A stretch of DNA of 64,000 bases. Source: Paenibacillus sonchi. Lineage in GTDB: Bacteria; Bacillota; Bacilli; Paenibacillales; Paenibacillaceae. Of the stretch, positions 42,526-51,123 are shown one piece after another (within the stretch, counting starts at the first letter, position 1; the number at the start of each line of letters is the position of its first letter). A program made the translations under genes and the position numbers. The DNA lies in NCBI RefSeq assembly GCF_016772475.1, contig NZ_CP068595.1, positions 2,418,001 through 2,482,000 on the forward strand, read 5' to 3'. Under the pieces are notes generated by a model that made no database searches, was not told the DNA's origin, and was given only the letters and a program-made list of their open reading frames with translations.

Positions 42526-44441
42526 GTGTACAGGACACAGGTGAGCATACGCAAACAAACAGGGGCATTATGGAGCTCCTTCAATTATTGGTGGGGACGA
42601 AGATCGCTGCAAAGCCGGCTGGTGGCGGCCTATATTTTTATTATTCTGGGCCCGTGTCTGCTGGTCTCCCTCTATTCCTACAAATCGATCAACAATACGT
42701 ATGTCCGCGATGCCGTGGACAAAAACAGCTATTTGCTGCAAATGGAAAAGCTGCATATTCTCAACCAGATCGAAGCCATGGAGCGGGCGGCGCAGATGGC
42801 TTATTCCGACAAGGCGGTCCAGAATTATCTGCTCAATGAGCATGATCCCTCCCTCGGAGAACTGATTGATTTCAATACGACGACCTTTGTGAATCTGAGC
42901 AGAATCCAAATCAACAATCCCAATATTGAGCATTTGCGCCTTTATTCAGGAAGCGGGGAGGTTCACGAGCTCTGGCCGATTATTTTCCGGGAGGAACGGG
43001 TATCCATGGAGCCATGGTTCCAAGAAGCCCTAAAGCTGGAGGGGCAGGAGCTGTGGTCTTTTCAAAATGAAGACCCTGATCTCATGCAGCGTTATTCAGG
43101 CGATCCCCGAAGGGGCAGCCAAAGGTCTCTTTATTGCGCGAGATCAGCATACCGGCCGGCCATCATGTCGGGATGATCCAGGTGGATATGCTGCTTAGCC
43201 GGTTCACGCCGAAAACCTATACCGATGTGCGCGACAACCAGTCGCAGATGTTCATCGCGGGCGAAGATCTGCAGTTGTTTACCCGTGCCGACAATTCTTT
43301 TGTGCAGGGGAATCCGCAGCTGACCGGAGCAATTGCCGGACGCCTGCGGCAGTATGCGGAGACCGGGGAGTGGGATATCCACTATAAGGAGAAGGGCAAC
43401 TCTTTTCTGCTGATTCATACCCCGCTGACGGAGATCGGTGCTTCACTGGTCAATGTGGTGTCCATGGAAGGGGTTATGAAGGATATATCGCATACCCGGA
43501 ATCTGATTATCGGACTCAATATCGGCTTTATTGTTCTGGTTACAGCTATTGCCTATGTGCTGAATGCCTTTATCCTGAAGAATCTGCGCCGGCTGACCGA
43601 GACGATGAAAAAAGCGCGGAGAGGGGAAGCGTATACGGGGTTCAGCATCCGCGGAGGCGGGGAAGTCGGGGAGCTGGCCCATCATTTCTCCAAGCTGATG
43701 AACACGATTAATACGCTGGTAGCCCAGGCTGTGAACAAGGAGGCTCTCTCCAAGGAGGCCGAGCTGCGGACGCTGCATAACCAGATCGATGCCCATTTTC
43801 TCTATAACACCCTGGAAAATATTAAAATGCTGGCCGAAATCGAGAATCAGCGGGGCATCTCCGATGCGCTGACTTCGCTTGGCGGCATGATGCGCTATAA
43901 CTTTAAATGGTCAGGGGAGTATGTGAAGCTGCGGGATGAGATCCGCCATATCGAGAATTACATTGAAGTGATGAATATCCGGTTTGAGTACCCGATTCTA
44001 CTGGAACTGGAGGTCGCTGCTCCTTATCTGGAGCTGGAGGTGCTGAAGATGTCGCTGCAGCCCGTGGTGGAGAACAGCGTGAAGCACGCCTGGGCAGCGG
44101 GAGAGGAAGAGCTTCAGAACCGCTCGATCCGCATCCAGATCTCGGAGGCCGATGGGGATATCTTTATCGCTATCCGCGATAACGGGTTCGGGCTGACTCC
44201 GGAACGGCTGACGGAGCTGCACAGCTCCATATATGCCAAGGAGGAGCCGGGGGCAGATGCTTCAGGTTCTTCAACTGGCGGTTACAGAGGGGGAGGCATA
44301 GGGCTCCGGAATGTGCATCAGCGGCTGCAGCTGTTCTACGGGGAGGCCTACGGGCTGGAAGTGCAGAGTCAAGCGGGGGAATGGACGACAGTGTTCATGA
44401 CGCTGCCCAAAGTTCTTTTGACAGGGGATAGACAGACATGA
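42526..44441 (+). pseudogene. YesM-type sensor histidine kinase, frameshifted
   Basis: This membrane sensor of about 630 residues has a first helix (AAYIFIILGPCLLVSLYSY), an extracellular region of about 250 residues, a second helix (LIIGLNIGFIVLVTAIAYVL), HAMP and a His-kinase domain. The phospho-accepting His is in LHNQIDAHFLYNTLENIK, and the ATPase has DNGFGL and GGGIGLRNVHQRL. The frame breaks between about 43105 and 43145; the motif REISIPAGHHVGMIQVDMLL continues in the second frame, consistent with one lost base. The start is a GTG at 42526 behind GGGTGAGG. It overlaps the regulator gene by four bases and probably senses the transported sugar. Confidence 0.85.
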
Positions 44442-46027
44442 AGAAGCTGCTGATTATAGATGATGAAAAGATGATCCGCCAGGGCTTGCAGGCCATGATT
44501 GAGCGGGAATACCCGTCCCGCTACAGCATCGCGCTCGCGGGGAATGGTGCAGAGGCGCTCGCGCTGTATCAGCAGGAACGCAGAGATATCATTATTACCG
44601 ACATCCGCATGCCGGTGATGGATGGCATTACGCTGCTGGAGCGGCTGTCCGCAGAAGCGGAGCCCGGCAGTGAAGGGCCGGCGGTCGTGATCTTAAGCGG
44701 CTACGATGATTTTGAGTATGCCAAAAGCGCGATCCGCTACCGCGTTAAGGATTATCTGCTGAAGCCGATCCGGCGCGAGGAGCTGTTCGGGGTTCTGGAG
44801 CAGATCAGCCGGGAGTGGAAGGAGCAGGAGTCCAGCTCCCGGAGGCTTGCGCAGGAGGCTGAGGGCTACCGCCGGGAGCTGCGGACCGCCCGGCTGCGCG
44901 GTCTGCTGATGCAGGAGCCTGTGGAGCCGTCGCTGGAGCAGCAGCAGGAACTGGAACAGCTGCCGGTTCCTTTTACGGTTGGAGTGTTGAACTTCTATTA
45001 TAACGACGGGACGCGGATGAAGCCGGGGGAAGTGCAAGGGCTGATTGAGCGGATGAGCGGACCGCTCTCCGGACGTTTTACTGAGATTCTGACGGACTGG
45101 GAAGGAAAGCTGGTCCTGGTCGGAAGCGGCAAGGAGGCATTCCGGGAGCTGGCCCGGCAGGCTGCGGCAAAGGGCCTGCAGGAGCTGCTTCTTGGCATCG
45201 GCGGCGAAGTCCTGAATCCGGCCGGTTTCCGTACCGGATACAAGGAAGCTTGCCGCGCACTGCAGTATACCTTTCTTCCGCCACAGGCCAGCTTCATAGA
45301 CTATGCGGATCTGCGCGAAGGGCGGCTGCAGTTTCCGGCGCCGGAGGAGGAGCTGCGCAAGCTGCTGAACATGCTCGGGACCGAACGCGAGAAGGAAATC
45401 AAAAGCTTGCTGGGCGCTATTTTTCAGCTGGAGCATTTGCAGCATTTGGATTTGGCGTATCTTGAGCATGTGGGCCGGAGCATCAATGAACGGGTGCTGG
45501 ACGAAGTTTTCCGCTTGCACGGGGAGGCTTCGGTAGAGGTGCTGAAGCTGTACCGCACAGTCGGCAATCTGTATAATTTCCGCCATTTTCACGACTATTA
45601 CCGGACACTTGAGCATTTGCTCATTACGGTGAACGAATATATTATAGGAATTAGATCCGCTCACACCGAGCATACCGATATGGAGGAAGCGCTGGCCTAT
45701 ATTGAGGCGAATTATGCCCGTCCGCTGAATATGGCGATGGTCAGCAACTATGTGTCGCTTAATTATTCTTATTTCAGTGAGGCCTTCAAAGCCTACACCG
45801 GAGAGAGCTTTGTACTGTATCTCAAAAGAGTCCGCATCCGCCACGCCAAAGCGCTGCTCTCCGAGAACCGCATCAAGCTGGCCGGTGTCTCCGAAGCAGT
45901 CGGCTTCGAGAACAGCAAGCAGTTCGCCCGTGTATTCAAGGAGCTGGAAGGCATCTCCCCCGGCGAATACCGCGCCAAGCTGCTGCTGGAGCGTGACTCG
46001 GGACGAATGGGAGATAAGGAATTGTAA
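44438..46027 (+). CDS. YesN-type AraC-family response regulator
   Basis: This 529-residue DNA-binding response regulator has a receiver domain (LLIIDDEKMIRQG, phospho-Asp in IIITDIRMPVMDG, Lys in DYLLKPIR), a long linker region of about 280 residues and a C-terminal AraC domain with two helix-turn-helix motifs: NMAMVSNYVSLNYSYFSEAF and KLAGVSEAVGFENSKQFARV. It is coupled to the sensor by an ATGA overlap. The expected target is the adjacent ABC transporter promoter. No gene follows in the operon; a repeat element lies next. Confidence 0.93.
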   Translation: MKKLLIIDDEKMIRQGLQAMIEREYPSRYSIALAGNGAEALALYQQERRDIIITDIRMPVMDGITLLERLSAEAEPGSEGPAVVILSGYDDFEYAKSAIRYRVKDYLLKPIRREELFGVLEQISREWKEQESSSRRLAQEAEGYRRELRTARLRGLLMQEPVEPSLEQQQELEQLPVPFTVGVLNFYYNDGTRMKPGEVQGLIERMSGPLSGRFTEILTDWEGKLVLVGSGKEAFRELARQAAAKGLQELLLGIGGEVLNPAGFRTGYKEACRALQYTFLPPQASFIDYADLREGRLQFPAPEEELRKLLNMLGTEREKEIKSLLGAIFQLEHLQHLDLAYLEHVGRSINERVLDEVFRLHGEASVEVLKLYRTVGNLYNFRHFHDYYRTLEHLLITVNEYIIGIRSAHTEHTDMEEALAYIEANYARPLNMAMVSNYVSLNYSYFSEAFKAYTGESFVLYLKRVRIRHAKALLSENRIKLAGVSEAVGFENSKQFARVFKELEGISPGEYRAKLLLERDSGRMGDKEL

Positions 46028-46169
46028 GAAGCCGGGGCCGCCAGGGCTTGGTTGAGGCCAGGGGGACGCTGCTGACGGTGGGGAACTCGCCGAATCTAGA
46101 TACCTCTTTGGCACGGAATAATGTCCGCTTCGCCTCTGGAAATCGGCTGTTACTTTAAGTAACTTTTTG

Positions 46170-46365
46170 TTAGTGGGAATTAGTAGAACTAATTTGACGG
46201 AATTAGGCTCTTTTTTTGAATTAGGTGGAAAAAGGGAGCTTAAATTTTCTGCGAACAGCGAATTTGGAGGTATTTTAATGATTACAGAGAATTTAAGTGG
46301 ACTAATTCCCACTAAATGCGGATGAAGTTTGTTATGAGAAGAATTAGTGGGAGAAATTCCACCTA
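46170..46365. repeat. four-unit palindromic element, copy 4
   Basis: Forward units lie at 46170 and 46221, inverted units at 46290 and 46341. Units 1 and 3 share a variant core, AGTGGGAATTAGT, while unit 2 has the usual GTGGAAAAAGG. Length is 196 bp. It fills the gap before the AAC(3)-like gene. Confidence 0.78.
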
Positions 46366-46424
46366 TCCTCTCAAATTGCAGAGGAGTAGATTCACAGGTA
46401 TGGAAGTTGAGGTGAAACGATCTA

Positions 46425-47228
46425 GTGGAAGAAGTTCAAGGGGATTTAATTACTGTAGAGTCGCTGGCTGCGGATTTGCGGAAGCTGGGGGTGCAGGAGG
46501 GGATGACGCTGCTGCTGCATTCGTCCTTCAAATCGCTGGGGCAGTGGGTGGCAGGCGGGCCGGTGGCGGTTATTCTGGCGCTGGAGCAGGTGCTTGGGGC
46601 TGAAGGGACATTGGTGATGCCGACCCAGTCCTCGGACCTGACCGATCCGTCAGGCTGGAGCAACCCGCCGGTTCCGGAAGCATGGTGGCAGGGCATCCGG
46701 GAACATATGCCGGCCTATGACCCGGACCTTACGCTGCTGCGGGGGATGGGCGTGATTCCCGAAACCTTCCGCAAGCAAAAAGGTGTGAAGCGCAGCAGTC
46801 ATCCGATAAGCTCTTTTGCCGCCTGGGGCAGGCACAGGGATGAGATTATCGATGGACATGCGCTGGAGTACGCTTTTGGTGAACAATCGCCTCTGGCCCG
46901 GATCTATGATCTGAAAGGAAGCGTACTGCTGCTCGGCATAGACAGCCTCAGCAATACCTCGCTGCATCTGGCCGAATACCGGGCGGAGTATGCCGGGAAG
47001 CAGGAAGTAACTGCGGGAGCGCCCATGCTGGTTGACGGGGCCAGGCAATGGGTAGAGTTCAGGGACTATAACTGGAATTCGGATGATTTTGCCGCCATTG
47101 GCAGGGACTTTGGACAAGAGACGGGACAGATTACATATGGAAAAGTTGCCGCAGCAGACGCCCAGCTCATTCCGCAGCGGGAGATCGTGGACTATGCGGT
47201 GAAGTGGCTGGAGCAGAGGCGGGAGTAA
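46425..47228 (+). CDS. AAC(3)-family N-acetyltransferase
   Basis: This cytoplasmic acetyltransferase of 267 residues matches the antibiotic-acetyltransferase fold (AAC(3)/YokD). Motifs include LLLHSSFKSLGQWVAGGP, GTLVMPTQSSDLTDPSGWSNP, KRSSHPISSFAAWG, SPLARIYDLKGSVLLLGI and NTSLHLAEYRAEY. Some relatives acetylate the 3-amino group of aminoglycosides; others, such as YokD, have unknown substrates, so resistance should not be assumed. The start is a GTG at 46425, about 11 bases after GAGGTG. It is monocistronic. Confidence 0.88.
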   Translation: MEEVQGDLITVESLAADLRKLGVQEGMTLLLHSSFKSLGQWVAGGPVAVILALEQVLGAEGTLVMPTQSSDLTDPSGWSNPPVPEAWWQGIREHMPAYDPDLTLLRGMGVIPETFRKQKGVKRSSHPISSFAAWGRHRDEIIDGHALEYAFGEQSPLARIYDLKGSVLLLGIDSLSNTSLHLAEYRAEYAGKQEVTAGAPMLVDGARQWVEFRDYNWNSDDFAAIGRDFGQETGQITYGKVAAADAQLIPQREIVDYAVKWLEQRRE

Positions 47229-47349
47229 TGAATCAGGCTGCGGCTGGGAAGAGCAGCTCTTCAGCGCAGTTACGGGCAGCTTTTTGAAATTAGGGAGACC
47301 AAATGTGACTGATACCTTATAGGATGGACTATAAAAGGAGTGTGGACTC

Positions 47350-47990
47350 TTGACTGCAACAACAGTATTTATAACCCGGCACGGTCAGACAGAATGGAAT
47401 GTACAGAAGCGGATGCAGGGGCATCTCGATTCACCGCTTACGCCGCTTGGCGTGCAGCAGGCACAGTGGCTGAACGCGGGGCTGCAAAAGGAGCCGCTGG
47501 ATATCGTATACTCAAGCTCAAGCCCAAGGGCATACCGGACGGCGGAGATTATCCGGGGGGAGCGGGACATCCCGCTAACTGCCTGCGATGAATTCAAGGA
47601 AATCGGCATGGGGGTCTGGGAAGGATGCGACTCCGGCGAGCTCGAAGCCAGGGACCCGGTGCAGTACTTTAATTTTTGGAAGGACCCGGAGGAATTCAGG
47701 GTGGAAGGCAGCGAGAGCTTTGCCGGTGGCAGAAGCGTGCGCTGGATAAGCTGCAGGAAATTGTGGCCGCACATGAGGGGCAGCGCATCCTGATTGTTAC
47801 CCATACGGTGGTTATTAAAGTGCTGATGGCTTATTTTGAAGAGAGGGCCATGGAGAAGCTATGGGATTTGCCCTATATTTATCCTACCTGCTTGTGCAGG
47901 ATTGATTTTACGGACGGGATGGCAGAGATCCTGCTGCACGGGGACACAAGCCATTATGTGAGAAGCACGGAAGACGAACTATTTGATTAG
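47350..47990 (+). pseudogene. histidine phosphatase family protein, frameshifted
   Basis: This is a phosphoglycerate-mutase-like phosphatase of about 213 residues. The phospho-His motif is TRHGQTEWN, followed by MQGHLDSPLTPLGVQQA, SSSPRAYRTAEII and the Glu region MGVWEG. The second catalytic His is in ILIVTHTVVIKVLM. The frame breaks near 47725-47740: after GSESFAGG the true sequence KRALDKLQEIVAAHEGQ continues in another frame, consistent with one lost base. The start is a TTG with AAAGGAG nine bases before. The substrate is unknown. Confidence 0.85.
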
Positions 47991-48029
47991 TCCTAAATAA
48001 CCCTGGTTGCTTAAAAAGCTCAGCCTGTT

Positions 48030-48064
48030 AGGCGATACTCCAATGACACGGGTATCGCCTGTTT
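48030..48064. terminator. terminator between convergent genes
   Basis: AGGCGATAC and GTATCGCCT pair with a 13-base loop, then GTTTGG. It is a modest hairpin placed between the phosphatase gene (+) and the exporter gene (-). Confidence 0.5.
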
Positions 48065-48136
48065 GGTGTGGGGAATATGGATCGTCCCGAATGCTGGGCG
48101 GATCAAGTCAGATCCTGTGGCCCCGTGGCGGCGGGG

Positions 48137-49414
48137 TTACCTTTTGGCTAAAACGGCTGGAGCTGCGGCGGGCGGCCTGCTGTCCGGCAAATGTCTGGCT
48201 TCAAGCATTGACAGGTCGCCATCGAGCATCCGGAGGCCGGGGAGAAGCAGGGCGGTTCCGGCAAATACAGCCGGCAGCAGTCCTGCGGCGAGAAACAGGG
48301 CAGAGATGCCGTAGGCCTCGGCAATGGCCCCTCCGGCAAAAGCGCCTAAGGGCGTCAGGCTGCCGCCAATCAGAAACCGGATGGAATTCACCCGTCCCTG
48401 GAGATTTCCGGGAACCAGACGCCCGTGCAGGGAGGAGCTTAACGATCCGAAGAAGGGTCCCAGGGCACCGGATACAAATACGGCGGCAAGCGCGAAGGGG
48501 AAGCTGGGGACCAGCCCCCATATGGATGTAATGATTCCGATGGTGCCCAGACTGCCGAGCATGACCAGGCGCCTGTGTGTAATCTCGCCCAGCAGGGAGA
48601 TCACGCCAAGCCCAACCAGCGTTCCCAGTGCTGAAGCTGTGGTGAGCGTGCCCATGGCTGCGGCATCGCGGTGAAGCACCTCGCGCACATAGGGAACCAT
48701 CATCGTCCAGACGGCGATGGAGCTCAGATTGCTGACCGAAGCCATGAGCATAATAGTAAACATTGCCGGGAACTGCTTGTAAAAGGTGAAGCCTTCCGCA
48801 ATTTCACGCATATATGCGGTGAGGGAGAAGCTGCCTGGAGCTGCATCCGGCTTGGGCAGCTTCGGCAGGCACAGCAGCGTGGCAATGGCGGCGGTGTAGC
48901 ACAGCATATTGATGCCGAGGGCCGGCAGCGCTCCGCTGGCCGCAGTGATCACACCGGCCAGCGCAGGCCCGAGCAGCGCTGCCGCGCCCTTGCAGCCGTC
49001 GATGACGGCGAAGGCGCGCACCAGCTTCCGGCTGTCCGCGACGCCGGGGATCACGGCCATCGCCGTGGGCATGAACAGCGCGGCGCAGGCGCCGCTAAGC
49101 CCGGCTGCGGCGAACAAATGCCAGAGCTGAAGCTGGCCGGCGAGGCCCATGCCCAGCGGCAGGGCAATGGCCAGCAGCCGGACGGCGGCCAGGCAGGCCA
49201 TGAAGCGTACGCGGGGCAGCCGGTCCGACAGCGGCGAGCCGATTAAGCGCAGCGCCAGCTCCGGGATACCGGAGCTGAGTGCCAGCGCGCCCATGGCCAG
49301 CTTGGAGCCGGTCAGCTCGTAGACCAGCCACTCCATCGCCAGCAGGCCAAAGGCATCTCCGAAGGCGCTCAGGGAAATCGTGGACAGCAAACCATAATAG
49401 CTGCGTTTCAGCAT
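48137..49414 (-). CDS. MFS transporter (MdfA/Enterobactin-exporter type)
   Basis: This is a 425-residue integral membrane transporter with 12 predicted helices. The first loop has GSPLSDRLPRVRF, resembling MFS motif A. The middle loop carries LPKLPKPDAAPGSF, and further helices include FTIMLMASVSNLSSIAVW. It ends in a Pro/Ala-rich cytoplasmic tail. It resembles bacterial drug- or siderophore-exporting MFS proteins of the EntS/YfiS class. The gene upstream on the same strand encodes a winged-helix regulator (140-base gap), which fits a regulator-exporter pair. The substrate is unknown. Confidence 0.85.
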   Translation of the reverse strand: MLKRSYYGLLSTISLSAFGDAFGLLAMEWLVYELTGSKLAMGALALSSGIPELALRLIGSPLSDRLPRVRFMACLAAVRLLAIALPLGMGLAGQLQLWHLFAAAGLSGACAALFMPTAMAVIPGVADSRKLVRAFAVIDGCKGAAALLGPALAGVITAASGALPALGINMLCYTAAIATLLCLPKLPKPDAAPGSFSLTAYMREIAEGFTFYKQFPAMFTIMLMASVSNLSSIAVWTMMVPYVREVLHRDAAAMGTLTTASALGTLVGLGVISLLGEITHRRLVMLGSLGTIGIITSIWGLVPSFPFALAAVFVSGALGPFFGSLSSSLHGRLVPGNLQGRVNSIRFLIGGSLTPLGAFAGGAIAEAYGISALFLAAGLLPAVFAGTALLLPGLRMLDGDLSMLEARHLPDSRPPAAAPAVLAKR

Positions 49415-49553
49415 AGGGAATTCACTCCTTTTTCACGTAATCCCCGCGCCAGGCGCTCAGACCATAAAGGGGACATAACCGCTAAGCGGCTAAGTGGTAA
49501 ACGGCGGCTCATCCGGGGGATTGCTCTTTTAGCGCTTTGTCGTCTGCTCCTGC

Positions 49554-50459
49554 TCACTTCTCCATATAATCTGCAATCTGCTGCGGCAGATTGTTCAGGG
49601 CATCCAGGCGCAGGCTGTAGGACGCGCTTTTGCCGCTGGTATGGACAATGACCAATCCAGCCGAGCGCAGCGTGATGAGATGGTAGTGGATCGTGCTTTT
49701 GGACAGGCCAACCTGCCGGACGATTTCAGTGAACCCCAGCTGCTTCCCGGCCAGCAGACGGAGAATGTAAAGCCGTGTCTCGTCCGAGAGCGCCCGGGTT
49801 AGCCGCAGCAGCGAAGGAGCGGGCCGCCCCTCCTCCGGAGGCAGCGCGTCACAGGCATAGCTGGTAAACACAAATTCATCATATAACGAAGAGGTGACCA
49901 GCGGGCGGGCATGGTACTGCGGGATCAGTATGATCTGCTTCAATTGTTCGCTGGGATGCAGCCGCATTCCCTGTGTCGCCTGTTCGTAGACCTCCAAAGC
50001 ATTGGTGCCGTTCAATCCGGCCCGTCTGAAGTCTGCCTCCCGGCTCAGCGAGTCTAAAATAGCAGGATTGATGTCCCGGAAGTACCGTTCATTCCATTCC
50101 CGCAGAACCCCGGAGGCTTGGCTGCGCATATCGGTGAGGTTGGACGGAACCGTTGATCCGAAGCGTGCGGTAATTTCGAACAATTCTCCCGGAGAGAGGC
50201 CGTCGAACCAATCCAGGAAACCGGATACTGAACGGTCACCAGGGCAGCTCCAAATGTATGGGTTGAGCGTGAAATCGGCATTTTCCCTGGAGAACTCCTG
50301 CATGTTCCGAAGCTGGGCCGTGGTAAATCTCTTCTGAACCTCCTTAACCCAGAGCTTGCCGGACTCCAGAGCGTTATGATTCTGCTTGCCCAGGAAAGCA
50401 GTTAAACTGGTGAAGCATTCATACATAGGGGCAAAATCCACTTCTATCTTATAATCCAT
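49554..50459 (-). CDS. ArsR-like winged-helix regulator (DUF5937 type)
   Basis: This is a 301-residue regulator. An N-terminal region of about 200 residues begins YKIEVDFAPMYECFTSLTAF, as in the DUF5937 group. A C-terminal winged helix has LSDETRLYILRLLAGKQLGF and TEIVRQVGLSKSTIHYHLITLRSAGLV, the ArsR-type recognition helix. It probably represses the exporter gene just downstream. No metal-binding Cys pair is visible, so the ligand is more likely an organic molecule. The ATG follows AACGAGGAACGC. Confidence 0.85.
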   Translation of the reverse strand: MDYKIEVDFAPMYECFTSLTAFLGKQNHNALESGKLWVKEVQKRFTTAQLRNMQEFSRENADFTLNPYIWSCPGDRSVSGFLDWFDGLSPGELFEITARFGSTVPSNLTDMRSQASGVLREWNERYFRDINPAILDSLSREADFRRAGLNGTNALEVYEQATQGMRLHPSEQLKQIILIPQYHARPLVTSSLYDEFVFTSYACDALPPEEGRPAPSLLRLTRALSDETRLYILRLLAGKQLGFTEIVRQVGLSKSTIHYHLITLRSAGLVIVHTSGKSASYSLRLDALNNLPQQIADYMEK

Positions 50460-50726
50460 GTGCGTTCCTCGTTTCCTTATGATTGCGCCATGCAGGCGTT
50501 AGGGGAGCTAAAGGCGGAATTCATATACTGCGGCGGGTGCTAGTCGAAGCAGCCCACCATTACCGGTGATCTGAATATTTTGTTCTATAAATATAGAACT
50601 TAATTTTGTTTTATTATAAACGAACTAATTGATGATATCAAGGATGTCGAACCATATTCCGAAAAATAAAACTATGGTCCACTGGCGCATAAGCCGCCGG
50701 GGGATCACAGGTAGCCGCAGGTAAGT

Positions 50727-50912
50727 GAAGTGGAAATAGTACACTTAAATAAACGGAAAAACCTCCTGAAAAAGGAATAGTGGGAAAAAGTAGAGTTAAT
50801 TTGGGCTTATTCACGGGTGGGCGGGGAAATTGGTCGGATTAGGTACCCTTTTTCCAACTAACGTTTGCGGGGAAAGGGTAGAAGGAAGATTTAGGTTTAC
50901 TTTTTCCACTTA
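50727..50912. repeat. four-unit palindromic element, copy 5
   Basis: Forward units lie at 50727 and 50776, inverted units at 50836 and 50888. It is 186 bp. It occupies the centre of the 664-base gap 50460-51123; apart from the terminator at 51029, I see nothing else there. Confidence 0.82.
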
Positions 50913-51028
50913 GGGTTGTTACCGAAACGGGGCAGATCCAAGCAGGGGGGACCGGGGAATGGGGGACAGGACCTGACTTCTCACCCTGGCAATCACAGTT
51001 TACAAGATTTTTAAGCGATCTTAAAACT

Positions 51029-51070
51029 AAAACGGCTGCACTGTCCTGTGAAGGATGGTGCAGCCGTTTT
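51029..51070 (-). terminator. AAACGGCT-family terminator, copy 3
   Basis: AAAACGGCTGCAC pairs with GTGCAGCCGTTTT, with an inner TGTCC/GGATG pair and a TGTGAA loop. It follows the giant surface-protein gene. Compared with 18881-18920, a G-C pair is replaced by A-T on both arms. Confidence 0.75.
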
Positions 51071-51123
51071 GTTTCATTAACGATGAGCTTCCTGCCTCGC
51101 AGGGGCTCTAAGCTCCGATAGGG

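Noticed and set aside
44693..46312. A 539-codon minus-strand frame opposite the YesN-type regulator
   Set aside because: Low-complexity Leu/Gln-rich translation with no recognisable motif; the plus-strand gene explains the region.
46425..47228. Clinical-type aminoglycoside resistance gene
   Set aside because: The fold matches AAC(3), but many chromosomal relatives have other or unknown substrates, and no mobile context is present.
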